The notes under the pieces were generated by a model, which was not told the DNA's origin, searched no databases, and worked only from the letters and a program-made list of their open reading frames with translations. A stretch of 64,000 bases of DNA from Mortierella alpina. Lineage: Eukaryota; Mortierellomycota; Mortierellomycetes; Mortierellales; Mortierellaceae. The stretch is from contig JANATF010000011.1 in NCBI GenBank assembly GCA_029449245.1, positions 372,001 to 436,000 on the forward strand. The letters are read 5' to 3'. Below, piece by piece: positions 1-11,870 of the stretch; within the stretch, counting starts at the first letter, position 1; each line of letters begins with the position of its first letter. The translations under genes and the position numbers were made by a program.

Positions 1-1282
1 TTCAGCGCTTGCTATGAGTGAATGAACATCATTGTAATGCAAAGCGTTTGATTGCTCTTACCTTAGTAAAGTCGAAGGTACCGCACTGACGACAAGAGGA
101 GAACAACGAAGAATACAAAATGTCACAAAGAGGTTCAACGACGATAGCACTAGGCACTTATCCAGTAAACGCAACAGATCATGTTAGCGACCATTCAAGT
201 ATCCATGGCTCATTCAAATTGCGTGTGTTCATGGCTCTTGCAATACCTGGAGAGAGACACGAGGGAGCGTTCTCCAGCGATAGCAGTATCGGTCGGTCTG
301 AGATGGCTCAAGAACAATGCCTTTGTACGCGAGAGTTCGATTCCTTGGTGGTCAAAGACGGTCAAGTCACGGCAAGCTATCAAAGGTCGCCGTAGGTGGA
401 TTAGCATGGAGTTTGTAGGGTAGGTGCAGCTCATTATCACTACACCCGACTCCATCCTCAAGCAGAATCTCACACTCACAGGTTCTTGATTGCAATTTTG
501 GCGCTCTTTGGAAAATAGGTGTATCGATGGAGAGAAAGAAACGGACTGAGGAGAAGGGAAAGAACAAGGTGCGAAAATAATAAAGAGCGTGGGAGCGGTA
601 CACAATCCTCATCTTCGCCCTTGATCCATCTTGCGTACCTCGAGCGTTGTGTTTCAATGGTTATCGTGAGCATGAATATGCAGGGGCATCTAGTATCAGC
701 CACATACCGTTCGCTCACTCTTGTAGGCTACAAATCGCGCCGGCTACGCTACACATCCTGGTGGACAGCGCGACTAGCTTCCAAAAAATGGGTGCGCTGA
801 GCGCTAGTCCGAATTTCCAGTTGTGCTCATACAGCTCCTGTGTCCCTGTCCTACTGTCCGATTCGGCAATCCTGTGGGAGTGGCACGCGATCTGAAACTG
901 TCGCGACCTGAGGCCGCTGTTCAGCCGCAGCTCGTAGTGAGACAAACGGCGCTCTGGCGCCCGAGAGGTTAGGTGTTAAGGTGACAAGAAGAGCTAGGCA
1001 CATGTGTGCGCGGTTGGAGCTCTAGCTGGGTATTCCAACAACCGCTGGTGGGTCGCCAGGTTCTTTGCGTGCACTGCCTTAAGCATGTTGGAGACGTCGT
1101 CGATGCCAGCCTGATGATGTGTCCTGGTTGTCTCTGCTCATTGCATGGTTCCGAGTGGTGTGTCGTTGAAGATGGGTCTGAAGGGGTGGGAGGAAACAGA
1201 TTGGCGTCATATAATTGAACTCACTTCCACGCCATCTCAATAGCACCATCGGGACTCGAGGGCAGGACACGAGACTCAGATC

Positions 1283-1570
1283 ATGGCAGAGACCGAAAAG
1301 GACAAGGCTCTGACTTACAAGAGCGACCCGGCCCGTGTACAAGAGTTGCGACGCCTGCTCCTCGAGAGTCTCTCGCAAAGACCACGCCCTGCGACTATCC
1401 TCCTCTCGGGAGGGTGTCGACACCTCCATCCTATGCCGTCTACAACGCCAATAAGAAGAGGGCAAGGATGAACAATCGCCAAAGCTCTCTCAGGAGCTAT
1501 CACCGTCCTCTGCACGGATCAGGCCACAGCGAGTTCTATGCGACCCAGATCATCGACTCGCGCTGACAGC
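1283..1570 (+). pseudogene. Possible frameshifted coding relic
   Basis: A start at 1283 opens a charged stretch (MAETEKDKALTYKSDPARV...) that continues sensibly only if the frame shifts by one near 1380. There another frame reads on through PSYAVYNANKKRARMNN to a stop near 1570. The two halves together look like a short coding segment broken by an indel. The product is not recognised, no homologous copy is visible in the window, and an unrecognised intron is possible. Low confidence. Confidence 0.2.
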
Positions 1571-2194
1571 GGTCTTGCACCAGGTACGTGTCAATCCGTC
1601 ATTACTTTGACGTCGGTATTGCTGCTAATCCTGCTGTCTTTTGGTTACGCTAGTGTTGTCGGTGCTTACGGCTCGATGACCTCAGTCGCTGCGTCCTTTC
1701 GAGACATAGCCTGCGCCAGTTCCTCGGTTAATATACGTTTTCTCGAAGATCTTCGCTCTAGACTTTAGTTATATTCAAGGTCACTTCTTGAGGTGCTGCC
1801 TGTGACGCGCAGGGATAGAGGTAGAGCTGGAAGGATATAAAACTCTTTCGCAAAACACTTCAGATCTTCATCCGTAGCGGTGTTTTCTCTCAGTTGCAAT
1901 TCGACTGCTTATAGAATGAGGCAGTATCGTGGCGACCTTGATCATATCCGGGTCTGTGATTCCTTTGACACCGTCTAAGATAAAATCGTTAAAGCTGAGG
2001 ACCTAACAAGGAGACGGTATCCTGTTCCTTGACCAGTCGATTCCGATTGAAGACTCCTTCAGAATCTTTACCGTTGAACTCTTGTCTACGTTTGTTGTAG
2101 AAGATGTTAGGTTGTTAATACTCGAAGATAGGTTCACATTGATAATGCTGTCCCAGCAGCGTCGTGCAGGCATCTTACTCACCAGAGCCTCCCC

Positions 2195-2210
2195 GGGGGG
2201 GGGGGGGGGG
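2195..2210. repeat. Homopolymer run of 16 G
   Basis: Sixteen consecutive G follow CCCC in the gene-poor left end. A shorter G run sits in the second intron of the glutaredoxin gene near 21606. The exact length may be a sequencing approximation. Confidence 0.8.
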
Positions 2211-2831
2211 TGACGGCACCCCTGCCTCCTTGCGTTCTAACAGCTCCCGAGATCGTGCATGTGAAATGCCCTCTGATCATCGATGAGCTTTGATCCTTGT
2301 TGTTGGTCGAGCGATGACTCTAGCCTTCGATATCCTGCCTAAGATGAGATTATGACATGAGGGTCATGTCTCACGAGAGAGGGCCTTCATTCTTGCTAAC
2401 GATCCCTAGCCGATCCCGTAAGCCGGAGCCTCTCCTTGCGCGGTCATGTTTATTGATAACCGACCATACTCGATCCTCCTCTACTCGTAACTCGCTATAG
2501 AGGTGTTATAAACACGCGAATAGAGTAGGTGTCTTCGGATACATGGAAGGAGAGAAACCATGTGCTACTTTGCACGACTAAGGACGTGGGGGCGGTGTGA
2601 AATGAAGGTGGGCTGGGCTGCTGCTCGTTTGCTGCAAATCACTGATTTGTCACTCGTGTTACTGGCGACGATCCTAAAGCACCACCGCGTCTGTTCAGTC
2701 AGCTACAACATGTCGTCCACGCAGGTACATACAAGGTCTGGCTTTATTGACGAACCAGTCAAAGAGTCACTGAGTTCGTAAAAGACTAAAGGGATATCAA
2801 AACGTAGCGTTTATCACGCGCTTTTTTTATG

Positions 2832-5424
2832 TTACTTATTGGACTTCTTCTTCTTGTTCTTCTTCTTCTTGGAGGAGCTGGGCGAAGCTGTGCTGGCATT
2901 GTCGTCCAAAGTCGCCACAGTCGCTGTCGATGGGGACGGGAGCACTGAGCTAGACGATGCCTCAGCTTCGGCTTCTATGACGGGGGCTGGTTCAACAGGT
3001 GTTGGGGTGAACTCCTGCACAGTTGCTGTGGCAACCTCGAACGGGGCGCTCACGGGCTCCGACGCCGTTGTGGTTGCGGATGTTGTTGTTGCATTTGAAT
3101 AATCTGATGCAATCTTGATGGACGCCGGTTCTTGCGTTTCATCTATGGTGACTGTAGTGGTGGACCCCTGAGATGCTCCATTGGCTGCACCGTTGTCGGT
3201 TGCTCCATCCTTGATAACTTCCACTCCATCTTTAAAGTTGACTACCGGCGCATCCTTATTTCCGTTCGCAGTGGCCGCATGGAATCCGATATCCTTGGGA
3301 ATAGATCCAGTCCTGAAAGGGTGCTCATCCGTTGCGGGGATGGTGATGTTGGCAGCAGTGTTGGCGGCAGTGGTCGTAGTCGTGTCAAGCTTTCCTACAG
3401 ACGATCTTGACTGAAGAATCGTCTTTCCTGTAGACATGTACGTGTGGTCAGCCTGTCGATCCGTAGAGTTGGTCCGTCCAAGCAACGGGGTCGAATCACC
3501 TATTGCAGGAGATCTGAGCAAGGTCTTGAGATTCTTGATCATGCTCACATTTCGGGAAGGTTTGCGGATAACTCGAATCTTGTTGTGGATATCAACATAT
3601 ACATCAGACTCATCCACAATCTCTTCGCCCAGCAACTCCTCAATCACATCCTCCAGTGTGATAACACCCACAGGCAATCCAAATCCGCCGGGGTCCGAGG
3701 TGACAATCGCCATGTGAGATCGTCCCTCCTGGAAAAAGTTCAAAATGTCAAGGCAGCTGGTGTTTGGTGCCGCTTCAGGGAGAGAGTTGATGGTGAACTG
3801 GCGGACTGGGATGTGGTCCTCGGGGTCGTATGTGATCAGACGCTTGACGAGTAGCATGCCAATAAAGTTGTTGGGATCATCGTGTCTGTAAATAGGAATG
3901 CGAGAGTAGCCAGCAGAGACAATCTCCTCCATCAAGTGCTCGTCCAGAATGGCGTCCTCGCTAAGAGTAAAGACATCCTCGAGAGGGGTCATCACTGCAG
4001 CCACCGACTTTTCCTTCAAGTCCAAGACCGATGCAATAATGGTGACCTCGTCGTCAGTGAGCTCGCCAATGCCATCGACCTGATGAAGAGAGACCAGGGT
4101 CTTGAGCTCCGTCCTGCGATACGTCGTTCCGTGGTGGACACCCAGCCATGAATCCAAGAGCATGGCGATTGGGTATGCAATAGGTGACATGATGTACATG
4201 AACACCAGCATGGGCCTGGCGCAGTACGAGCCGATCGCAAGTCCATAGCGCGCGCAGACTGCCTGGGGGATGATCCTACATACGAGTCAAGAGGGTTAAA
4301 CTCGGTTTCTTGATCAATGACCCGCACTTTTAGAGGGGAAGCAGCGTAACAAGATTGAGTATGATGATAGTTGGCTGTGAGACTTACTCTCCAAAGACGA
4401 CAATCAACAAAGTCGAAATCAAGATGGCGACGACGCCTCCACCGAGCTCAGAATCCAGAACCACGGGCAAGGTCTCGTTCACAATGACATTTCCAAGAAG
4501 CAGGGTCACTATCATAGGTCGGCCGGAGTATGAAGGTGAGGCGAAAATGTAATAGCGTTAGCGTGTTTGTCGCAGAGACAGAACTGTAAAAAGCACAGGT
4601 ACATGGGCGTGTGTCACCTCACACCCTCGCCAGCCCTTCGTTTGTACGCTCTTGCTCCCTTTGGTCCTCGATCCTCTCGCCAAAGGAAATAAACAGCGCA
4701 AAACGAGCTATTTTTTTTTCTTGAACCAAACGCAAAAGTATCCCTTACCAAGAACCCAATGCTTTCCACGCGACAAGAGCTTGTAAACCGTCTCGGCGTG
4801 GACCTGCTCAGTTGGGGTGCCAGAGGCCATGAGCACATGCAAGTTCGTCTCGTCCAGGCCCATAAGACCAATCGTCAGTCCTATTCAGCATCGCGGCATA
4901 TAAAGATCGAGATAAAGCCAGGCCAAGTTGGTCAGTGACAAAAACAAATAAACGACTCACGGACAAATAATGATCCCCCTTACTGCCTCCTCCCCAAGTC
5001 CCTTGAAGGAGAAGACCGAGTCAAGAAGCATCGTGTTCGTGATGTAAACACCCACAGCGTCGGACTTGCCTGCAAAGACGCCTCCGATAAGGACCAAGAA
5101 CACAATCAGTGCCATTTTAATCCAGAACTCGGGCGTAGACGCATCCTGGCCGCCCTCGTGGGGTGCTTCCTCTGGTGCGAGGGTGCTTTGGCTGGTGGTC
5201 GAGAACGATCCAGGTTGGGGCTGCTGACGCGACCAGGTGGAGAAGAGCTTTGAGCAGAGGAGGAGGTTGGTGAAGACGAGGACGTAGATCACAATGTTTT
5301 TGAATCCCAGCGCGCGCTGGATGCTGTGTCGCTGCTTGCGGGATCGGGCATTGGCGAGGCTGTCCTTCTCCATGGAGATGGCGACGCCCTGGTGGGCGGG
5401 AGTGTGGTCCTGGTGCTGATCCAT
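2832..5424 (-). CDS. MAM3: CNNM/Mam3-type membrane protein (DUF21 + CBS pair)
   Basis: Four coding exons: 5424-5070, 4880-4749, 4508-4388 and 4275-2832. They sum to 2052 nt, or 683 aa. Family role: CNNM/Mam3 proteins sit in vacuolar or plasma membranes and control Mg2+ and other divalent metal homeostasis. Visible features: a TM segment near residue 45 ([13 protein letters not shown]), then the DUF21 transmembrane block with [33 protein letters not shown] and [19 protein letters not shown], then a CBS pair at about residues 277-430 ([30 protein letters not shown]). The tail is Ser/Thr/Ala-rich and ends in a lysine-rich tract. The first intron (5069-4881) starts GCAAGT and ends AG, a GC-AG intron, and only this junction restores the conserved [10 protein letters not shown] reading. 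An in-frame upstream ATG at 5472 would add 16 residues. Family assignment is firm; the transported ion is inferred. Confidence 0.92.
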
Positions 5425-5872
5425 GATTCTGACCCTCCTGGTGATGGCCTGCTTCTGGCGAGAAAGAGGCAAAGTGAAGTGGCAGAGAAGAGAAGTGGGG
5501 GATTAGATGGAGTGAGGCCGAGCGTGGTGTTGAGGCCAATGTGCGGCGGAAAAAAAAAAAAAAAGACGAAGTACCATGTGTACACGTGATCTGATCCGCT
5601 TGGAGTGCTTGAAGTCGGCACCATAAGACTTGTGAAAAGTGTGGGAGAAAAGGAAGAAAAGAGACAGAGGGGGGTCAAAGCACGCAAACTACCGTGTCGT
5701 TTTTTTCTTGCGCAACAGAAGAAAGGGAAAAGTATCAGCCTGAGTGCCGCAACGGCCCCATTCCCTCTCCTCCTGCAGCTCAAGTCAGCCGCACCGCTTT
5801 CAACCTCGACATAAATGTGTTTTCAGCAAATGGATGTATTTGCGAGTCTAAGAGATATATCCATAGTACTAG
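5425..5872. other. Intergenic region between two minus-strand genes
   Basis: This is the promoter and 5' leader side of the Mam3-like gene and the 3' side of the next minus-strand gene. It contains a 15-A run at 5550-5564, which reads as a T tract in the sense direction of the Mam3-like gene. No gene was seen. Confidence 0.6.
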
Positions 5873-7921
5873 TCAAGGCACATAGCTAAACTCTGAGAGT
5901 CGAGCTCCAGCAGTTCCTAGATGAGGGTCATTGACCCTCCTCCTACCCTGCGCCGAGCCTGGCAAAGGAGGATGATGCAGCCATGCAGGCTGCAGTATCT
6001 CTCTGGACGAGTTCTTGGCCTGCTCTTCTCCTTGGATCTTGCTTCTGGTGCTATTACTGTTGTTGTTGTGATGGTGGTTCGCCTTGTTTTGCTCCTCACG
6101 CGACACCAAATCGTCCATGGACCGGTTATTATAGTTCCGGGACGAGAACGAGCGTCCAGAGTGTGGTGTGACCGGAGAGTACATGGATGCACCCGTCGGA
6201 GAGGCAAGAGACATGGTCGGCGAGAGCGCTGGGGACTCCATGGTGGACACGATGGACGTTCCTGCCGAACTGGAGGTAAACGACCCCATGGACGCATTAG
6301 AAAGAACCGTTGACAGGTTGCTGCTATGGCCCGAGCTGGCATTGGAAGGCACAGGCGATATGGCTCGTTCGGAACCAGAACCAGAACCAGAAACAGACCC
6401 AGAAGCAAACCCAGAGCCAGAGTGGGTCGAGAAGGAACCGCGGTCCAATACGGTCTGTGCAAAGCTACGGCCCGGAGGGAACGAGAACGGCGATGCTGCT
6501 CGTTGAGGGGCTGGTGTCGAGTCGGAGCGAGAAGGGGGTGTAGGAGGAACGGCGACGTGGGTTGTGGTAGGGGGGGTGGGGAGTTCCAAGATGGAGGAGA
6601 GGGGCTTGGGTGGTTCTTCGGCTGATGGCGAGGCCTGCATCTGGCGCCGCTGTTTTCTAGTGGTAGAGGGCACGCGTCGAGCTGGTCTTGTGGGTGCTGA
6701 AGATGAAGATATGGGCGACGATGGAGGGTCTGGTAAACTGCTGAGAGTAGACTCGGACGGAGCCCTGCGGGTCGCAGACACCGACGGTAGAGGCAGCGAT
6801 TGATCAGAGATCGACATGTAAGGCTGAAGCATCAAAAATGTCGTGTTCATGGACCGGCGGTTCTCCTCCTCGTCGCTCTCATCCGTGTCCACATCGGAGG
6901 ACATGTCGTCGACGGGTGTCTGCGACGCAAGACAGGCGTGTGGGGATGTAGGGGTTGCGTCAAGCAGAACTGCGTGCGGCGCCTGTCTGTGAACCTCCTC
7001 CTTGGCTTTCAATGGATCAGAACCTTCCGTCACAACGCCTGTATCAGCAGACCCTGTGCGATGGAGAGGAGAGGCCTGACCATACTGGTGCGTGCGGCTG
7101 ATTGACGCCGCCCTTGTCCTGTTACTCTGCAACGGTTCACCCCTGGCAGTTGAAGACTGAGTAGTAGGAACATTTCTAAGGGATGATCTCTTTTGAACAT
7201 ACACCACAATTGGCTCAATCTCCGCCTTCTCTTGAGAGCTCTCGCCGGTTGGAGCTGCTCGAACGATATTGGCGACCACTCTGGACGAGGACGTGATGGA
7301 CGTGTCGGAGACCACAGGTCGCTGAAGGCCTAACGGCCGAGGAAGCGACGACTTTTGAAAGTAGCTATCAACACGTCTGTCAATTCCATCTTCAACGGCT
7401 GGAATTATCTCAAGCCTTGTGGTCGATGACGGGGCTGGACTGCTCTGCAGACGAGTAAGTTCCTTTCGACGAGAAGAGCTACTCGAGCTGTGATGGACCG
7501 GAGGCAGGGAGGCGAGTTCTATATCCCGAGCTATAGGGCGGATGCCCACTGGGCTAGGTGAACGGGTGCGGGTGTAGGACTGGCTTGTGATGACGCCCAA
7601 AAGTGGGGGGTTGCTGTTGCGAAAGGAACAATCGTCATTGTCCTGTTCTTCGTCGCTGAGCTTTGTGTCTATAGGCAGACTGTGGCTGCTTAGTGTTGGA
7701 TGAACGTAGGTGGCTGTTTTTCCCGTGCGTTGTTGTTGTTGGGCTTCCGAGTGATGAGATGAAAAGAGGTACTGATCGGGAGCTCTGATAGCCGATCTGT
7801 GGATGCGCATGTTGCTCTTGTTCTCTGTCTTCTTCAGCCGTCTTCGATAACAGAAAGCAAAGATGAAGGAGATCACCGCACCAGAGGCGATAAAGATAAT
7901 GGCGATTGGTGGTAGAGACAT
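5873..7921 (-). CDS. Single-pass membrane protein with long Ser/Pro-rich cytoplasmic tail
   Basis: One uninterrupted frame of 682 aa from the ATG at 7921. The frame is open upstream to 8200, but the chosen ATG begins directly before the only hydrophobic helix (residues about 4-24, IAIIFIASGAVISFIFAFCY), followed by RRRLKK, which fits a signal-anchor with the tail in the cytoplasm. The rest is low complexity: Ser/Thr/Pro-rich, an acidic patch (DDMSSDVDTDESDEEENRR), a short glycine-serine repeat and an Asn/His stretch near the C terminus. A GAACCA-type hexamer repeat encodes the Gly-Ser part. I do not recognise the family. It may be a signalling scaffold or cell-wall sensor tail, but that is a guess. 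Confidence 0.75.
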   Translation of the reverse strand: MSLPPIAIIFIASGAVISFIFAFCYRRRLKKTENKSNMRIHRSAIRAPDQYLFSSHHSEAQQQQRTGKTATYVHPTLSSHSLPIDTKLSDEEQDNDDCSFRNSNPPLLGVITSQSYTRTRSPSPVGIRPIARDIELASLPPVHHSSSSSSRRKELTRLQSSPAPSSTTRLEIIPAVEDGIDRRVDSYFQKSSLPRPLGLQRPVVSDTSITSSSRVVANIVRAAPTGESSQEKAEIEPIVVYVQKRSSLRNVPTTQSSTARGEPLQSNRTRAASISRTHQYGQASPLHRTGSADTGVVTEGSDPLKAKEEVHRQAPHAVLLDATPTSPHACLASQTPVDDMSSDVDTDESDEEENRRSMNTTFLMLQPYMSISDQSLPLPSVSATRRAPSESTLSSLPDPPSSPISSSSAPTRPARRVPSTTRKQRRQMQASPSAEEPPKPLSSILELPTPPTTTHVAVPPTPPSRSDSTPAPQRAASPFSFPPGRSFAQTVLDRGSFSTHSGSGFASGSVSGSGSGSERAISPVPSNASSGHSSNLSTVLSNASMGSFTSSSAGTSIVSTMESPALSPTMSLASPTGASMYSPVTPHSGRSFSSRNYNNRSMDDLVSREEQNKANHHHNNNSNSTRSKIQGEEQAKNSSREILQPAWLHHPPLPGSAQGRRRVNDPHLGTAGARLSEFSYVP
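6370..6422. repeat. Imperfect GAACCA hexamer repeat inside a coding region
   Basis: About eight imperfect copies of GAACCA/CCAGAG run through this stretch. On the coding (minus) strand they encode the glycine-serine segment of the single-pass membrane protein. This is a likely site of length variation between strains. Confidence 0.7.
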
Positions 7922-9363
7922 TAGGGAAGCTGCTGCATCCGGACGTGGTGTGGGATATCGTGTATGAGTGGAGAGGGTAAGTACGTATGAGAGTACGGTG
8001 CGGATGGACGCGAAACGCGAATAGAGTTGGCGATTTATCGTTTGTAGCTTTCCTTTTCGTTTGGGTTGCGAGAGTGAGGTGAGGTGAAGTGAGGATGGTG
8101 ACAATGGTATATATGCAAAGAGGAAGTTGAATGAGATGCATCTCGAAGTTGCATTGACATTCTGCTCATGGCGGTGCCCATTCCTCGCCCTCTCAACCAC
8201 CCGTATGCTCTATGCGGGTACAAACACAACACAACCACACAGAGAGGCGAGTGGAGCACTATAAACAAACGCACCTCAATCTATCACATCTTTCTCTCCT
8301 TTCCCTCCAGCACGCAAGAGAGAACGCTGTCGTTACACACGTCCGCCTAGAGCCTTGGTGATGCATCGCGAGGAGAGAGAACAGAGGTTAAAAAAAGAAA
8401 ACACTCATCAACCGAGGATGATGAAGAGTCCTCGATGATGGATCATCAAACAGCTTGAGCACGATCGATGCCGGTTAAATTAAAAGAGCCAGGGCGAATG
8501 GAGGTGGGGCCTCGAAAAACGGCGACTTCGTCAGTTACCTATGGTCCCGGATCGTCGACAATGAGCACTAATGAGGCCAACGCGCGCTTGGACGCACCCT
8601 GACTGTGCATGTGGGTCCTCGTCCTTTGCCTGTGCATTCCACACGATGTCGAGGCTGCATGTCATTATTGGCTGCGAAGGTAATATCGACACTCGCCCTA
8701 GGTCCAATCAGCATTGTTTTTTTTTGTTGACAGTAATGTTGTCCTTGCATCCGACCTCCTTCTCCTTTTCGGCTCTCACAACAAGCACAGCATTAGATTG
8801 CCATCCATCTCTACACTGCTCTTTTTGCATTCCTGCCCCAGAATTCATCCTCGTTGCTTCTTTGTTTTGGTTGCTCCATGCAGCCCAGTGCTTCAGCGAG
8901 TTTTGTTTTCTTTTGCCGTTTTGTTGGGAAGGCACAAACATGGTGCCACCCTTTGTTCTCACTAGTGCGTTGCCTTGGCCGTTTTCTGTGAGAAATCAGG
9001 GCCAATGCTCGGGCACCAGGCATATTCGAGTAGGGATGCCGTGTCCAGCACACTGCATGTGCGGATGTTTATGGCAATTGTTTATCTTGATTATACTTCA
9101 CAAAACGGCATTTCGGAAATGAAGTCGTGTCGATCCCCCCTGTCCAAGAACGAACATAAAGAACAACGTGCTTCGAATGACGCTCATGTTTTTTTTGTCG
9201 ACCTTGATATTTCCCTTGGGCTTTTTAGTCCCCCCCTCTGTCGTTTCATGTGCTGCATGTGTTAAATGACCCCATATGTTCAATGCAATGCCTAAAATTA
9301 GAGGTCTCTTCATTTCTCTGCTGCACGATGATCCTACATGTCTATGCGACTCAATCTTTGCTC
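7922..9363. other. Intergenic region, no gene supported
   Basis: This separates two minus-strand genes. The longest open frame (8571-9122, plus) is Cys/Phe/Leu-rich with no domain and no splice partners, so I do not call it. The sequence around 8100-8350 is CA/CT-rich, as expected of leader or promoter DNA of the gene that starts at 7921. Confidence 0.55.
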
Positions 9364-11870
9364 TTAGAAGGTCTGGGCAACGATCTTGGCTGCCTCACGA
9401 CGACCAGTCATGAGCGCACCATGAACACTGGCAAAGGAGGTTGGGGTTGTGTGTTCACCTGCAAAGTGTATCCTTCCACTAGCATTATCATCCACAGCAA
9501 TTGTCCTGAGAAATGTAGAGCGTTTCTTGGGCGCCGGTCCCGTCTCTTGTATATTTGAATTTTCCTTGCGGCTGAGGATCAGAGGATCAACTTCGGATAG
9601 GATCGAACCAGCCTGCTCCAAAGGGCCACGGACAGCAGCATCCTTGTAAAGGAGCTCGGGAGCGGCATGGGTCACCATGCCCCGAAGAGCAAGGCCAACA
9701 GTGCCATCAGCGGATATATTAGTAGGTCCATGGGAAAGAGCCTTGACGGCCTGGACGTTATTGTTGCTGGCACGCACACCATGGACCCCGCCCAAGAGAG
9801 CGTATCCATTGCCGACTTTGTTGATGTTGCCAAAGTGGCCATGGCCGCGACTGATGCTGCTATCGGCGTAATTGGCTAGGTGATGAGTGGTGGCAGTTGT
9901 CAGGTTCACAGCAAGGGGCCCTCTGCCGTTGGGCACCTTCATTTCATGGGGATGTCGGGGTCCGTGGCCATTGCTGAAGGGTTTCCGTTTCCCTCTTGCG
10001 CTCGCATTCGCCTCCCTGGCCACTAGTTCCTGCTCATTAGAAGCTTGCACAATAACTGTACGAGCACCGACTGGGATCTCAAACTCTCCTAGGTCCGACT
10101 GATGCGCACCGATGGGTATACTAGTGTAAGAGCCACGGGCATAAGGATCCGAATTCCAACGCGTCATGAACGTGCGAGTAGGCTTTGTGGCGGCAGGATC
10201 TTTGACAAGGACGTCAAAGTAGTGCGACAGCTGGCAAACAAGCACTTCCATAGCCTCCTGGTCCGACAACTTGCCAAACACCTCGGCCGAGTCATTGGCT
10301 GCGTACGCAATCAAAATGGGGGCTCCATGGATCGGCATGAGCGATGTATAGTTGGCGAGGTCACTCATGTATGTTCTCAGGGCCGCCATCTGTCGCCTGT
10401 TGAGGTGGCGACAGAGTTTCGGATTGGGTATACTGTTGGGTATGGGTAAAAAGTTGACAAAGTGCTTGTCCTCGGGCCAAAAGCAGGTCGGGAAGTAAAG
10501 GACAATCTTGACCATGGTGCCGAACCCGAGTCGGTTGATGGCTGTCTGTTTCCGCTCAGGTAAAGGAGGCGAGAACGCGACAGAGTTGGACTTGAGGACG
10601 CCCAGCGGAAGGGTGACCAGCACCACATCTGCCGTGAAGGAACCCTTGTTGGTGGATATCCGCACGCTAGATTCTGTGAGCTCAAAAAAAGGGAGGAGGA
10701 GCGTAGATCAGAGAAAAAAAAGAGTTTTCTGAAGCGGTTAAGAGTATTGCTCCATATTGTCAGTCTCACCATCCTCATTCTTTGCACCTGTTTTGCCATC
10801 TTTCTTTTTCAGCTCCATTTTTTTTCCTTCTTTCAACAGCATGCTCACCATTGTACTCGATCCGGTCAACGATGTGCTCAAGGTGTATTGGCACTGATTT
10901 CATATCCTTGCAGAGTTCGTCGAGCACTCGGTCGTATCCATCCACCATGATACAATGGTCTCCGGGAGGCATGTCCTCAGCGTCCATGTACTTGAGCGAG
11001 ACCTTGTCCAGAGAGATGGCATTCTCATCTGCCCAAAATTGAGCAAGCAAAGGGATGATCTTTAGATCCTTGGCGGACATGTAATTAGGCAAGCTCTCAT
11101 TCTTGCACTGACGGGTGGACAAGTGATGATCGAGCCACTGTCTGAAGGAAGTGTGGATCGAGATGCGGCTTCGGTTCGCTCTCGAAAATGCCTGCGCTCG
11201 AGCAAAGATGTCCCAAAGAACAGCCCAATAATGGTTACTCTCGTCCTGCTGCAGCGCAGGCTGTCCTGGTCGGACAAAGATCACATCACTGTTAGTTGCC
11301 TCTAGGCGAGCATTGCTGGCTTTTGCCAGCGCAACGAGCGGATTCGAGGGGTCGACACCATGGATCCATGAGGCTCCAAAGTCAATGGGGATGTCTCCAT
11401 GGGCGCCCTCAAACAGCTTCCGATGCGTGTCCAGCCTGCCTCCGATGCGATTCCTAGCCTCCAGGACGGTGACCTGAATCGAAGAGTGATGTTTGGATAG
11501 CTCGTGAGCTGGGCAGTCAACGACCGGAAATAGACGAGGGCACATGGGACATGACATAATCGAAACAATAGCATGTAAAAAGAAAGAAGGGCACAGAGAG
11601 GAAAAGTTCTGTTTGAATGCCCGGAGCATATGCAGCTGCGTGTTTTATTGAGAGAGAGAGAAATAGAGAAAAGGCAGATGGTCTCTGCAGGGTTATCTGT
11701 CAAAGTTTCAAGGACCCGCCTCTCGCTTTTCCTCCGAGGTAAGAAAGACAAGAGACAGGTTGCCCCAAAGGACTGTAACAAAAGGAACCGAGCACAAAAC
11801 AATCCTTACCTGCAGCGAGACCAGAGATGCCGGCTCCGATGATGACGACGTGCTTCTTTTGCTGAGCCAT
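9364..11870 (-). CDS. FAD-dependent polyamine oxidase-type amine oxidase
   Basis: Three exons: 11870-11810, 11508-10849 and 10673-9364. They sum to 2031 nt, or 676 aa. The family oxidises polyamines (spermine, spermidine or their N-acetyl forms), giving an aldehyde, an amine and H2O2. Residues 8-20 form the dinucleotide-binding beta-alpha-beta start (VVIIGAGISGLAA, G12-G14-G17). It is followed by VTVLEARNRIGGRLDTH and the family signature FGASWIHG. The C-terminal FAD motif is FAGEHTTPTSFASVHGALMTG (from residue 644). Between the substrate-binding part and that motif lies an Asn/Gly/His-rich insertion of about 130 residues (about 450-583) that typical enzymes lack. The C terminus has no clear SKL peroxisome signal. 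The exact substrate cannot be told. LSD1-type demethylases are less likely because no SWIRM or tower domain is seen. Confidence 0.9.

Larger units (their letters stand above)
1..2831. other. Gene-poor left end with degenerate coding relics
   Basis: No intact gene was found in this stretch. Open frames are short and have no recognisable domain. A possible relic lies at 1283-1570 (separate entry). A run of 16 G is at 2195-2210. The many stops, lack of long frames and isolated coding-like patches suggest decayed gene or transposon sequence, but no terminal repeats or transposase motifs were seen, so the origin is unknown. Confidence 0.5.

Noticed and set aside
8571-9122. 183-aa open frame on the plus strand
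   Set aside because: Cys/Phe-rich, no domain, no splice partners, and lies in promoter-like DNA.
11810-11870. Start of the amine oxidase placed at an internal ATG at 11629
   Set aside because: That reading lacks the GxGxxG motif. The 61-nt exon with MAQQKKHVVIIGAGISGLAA splices correctly to 11508.
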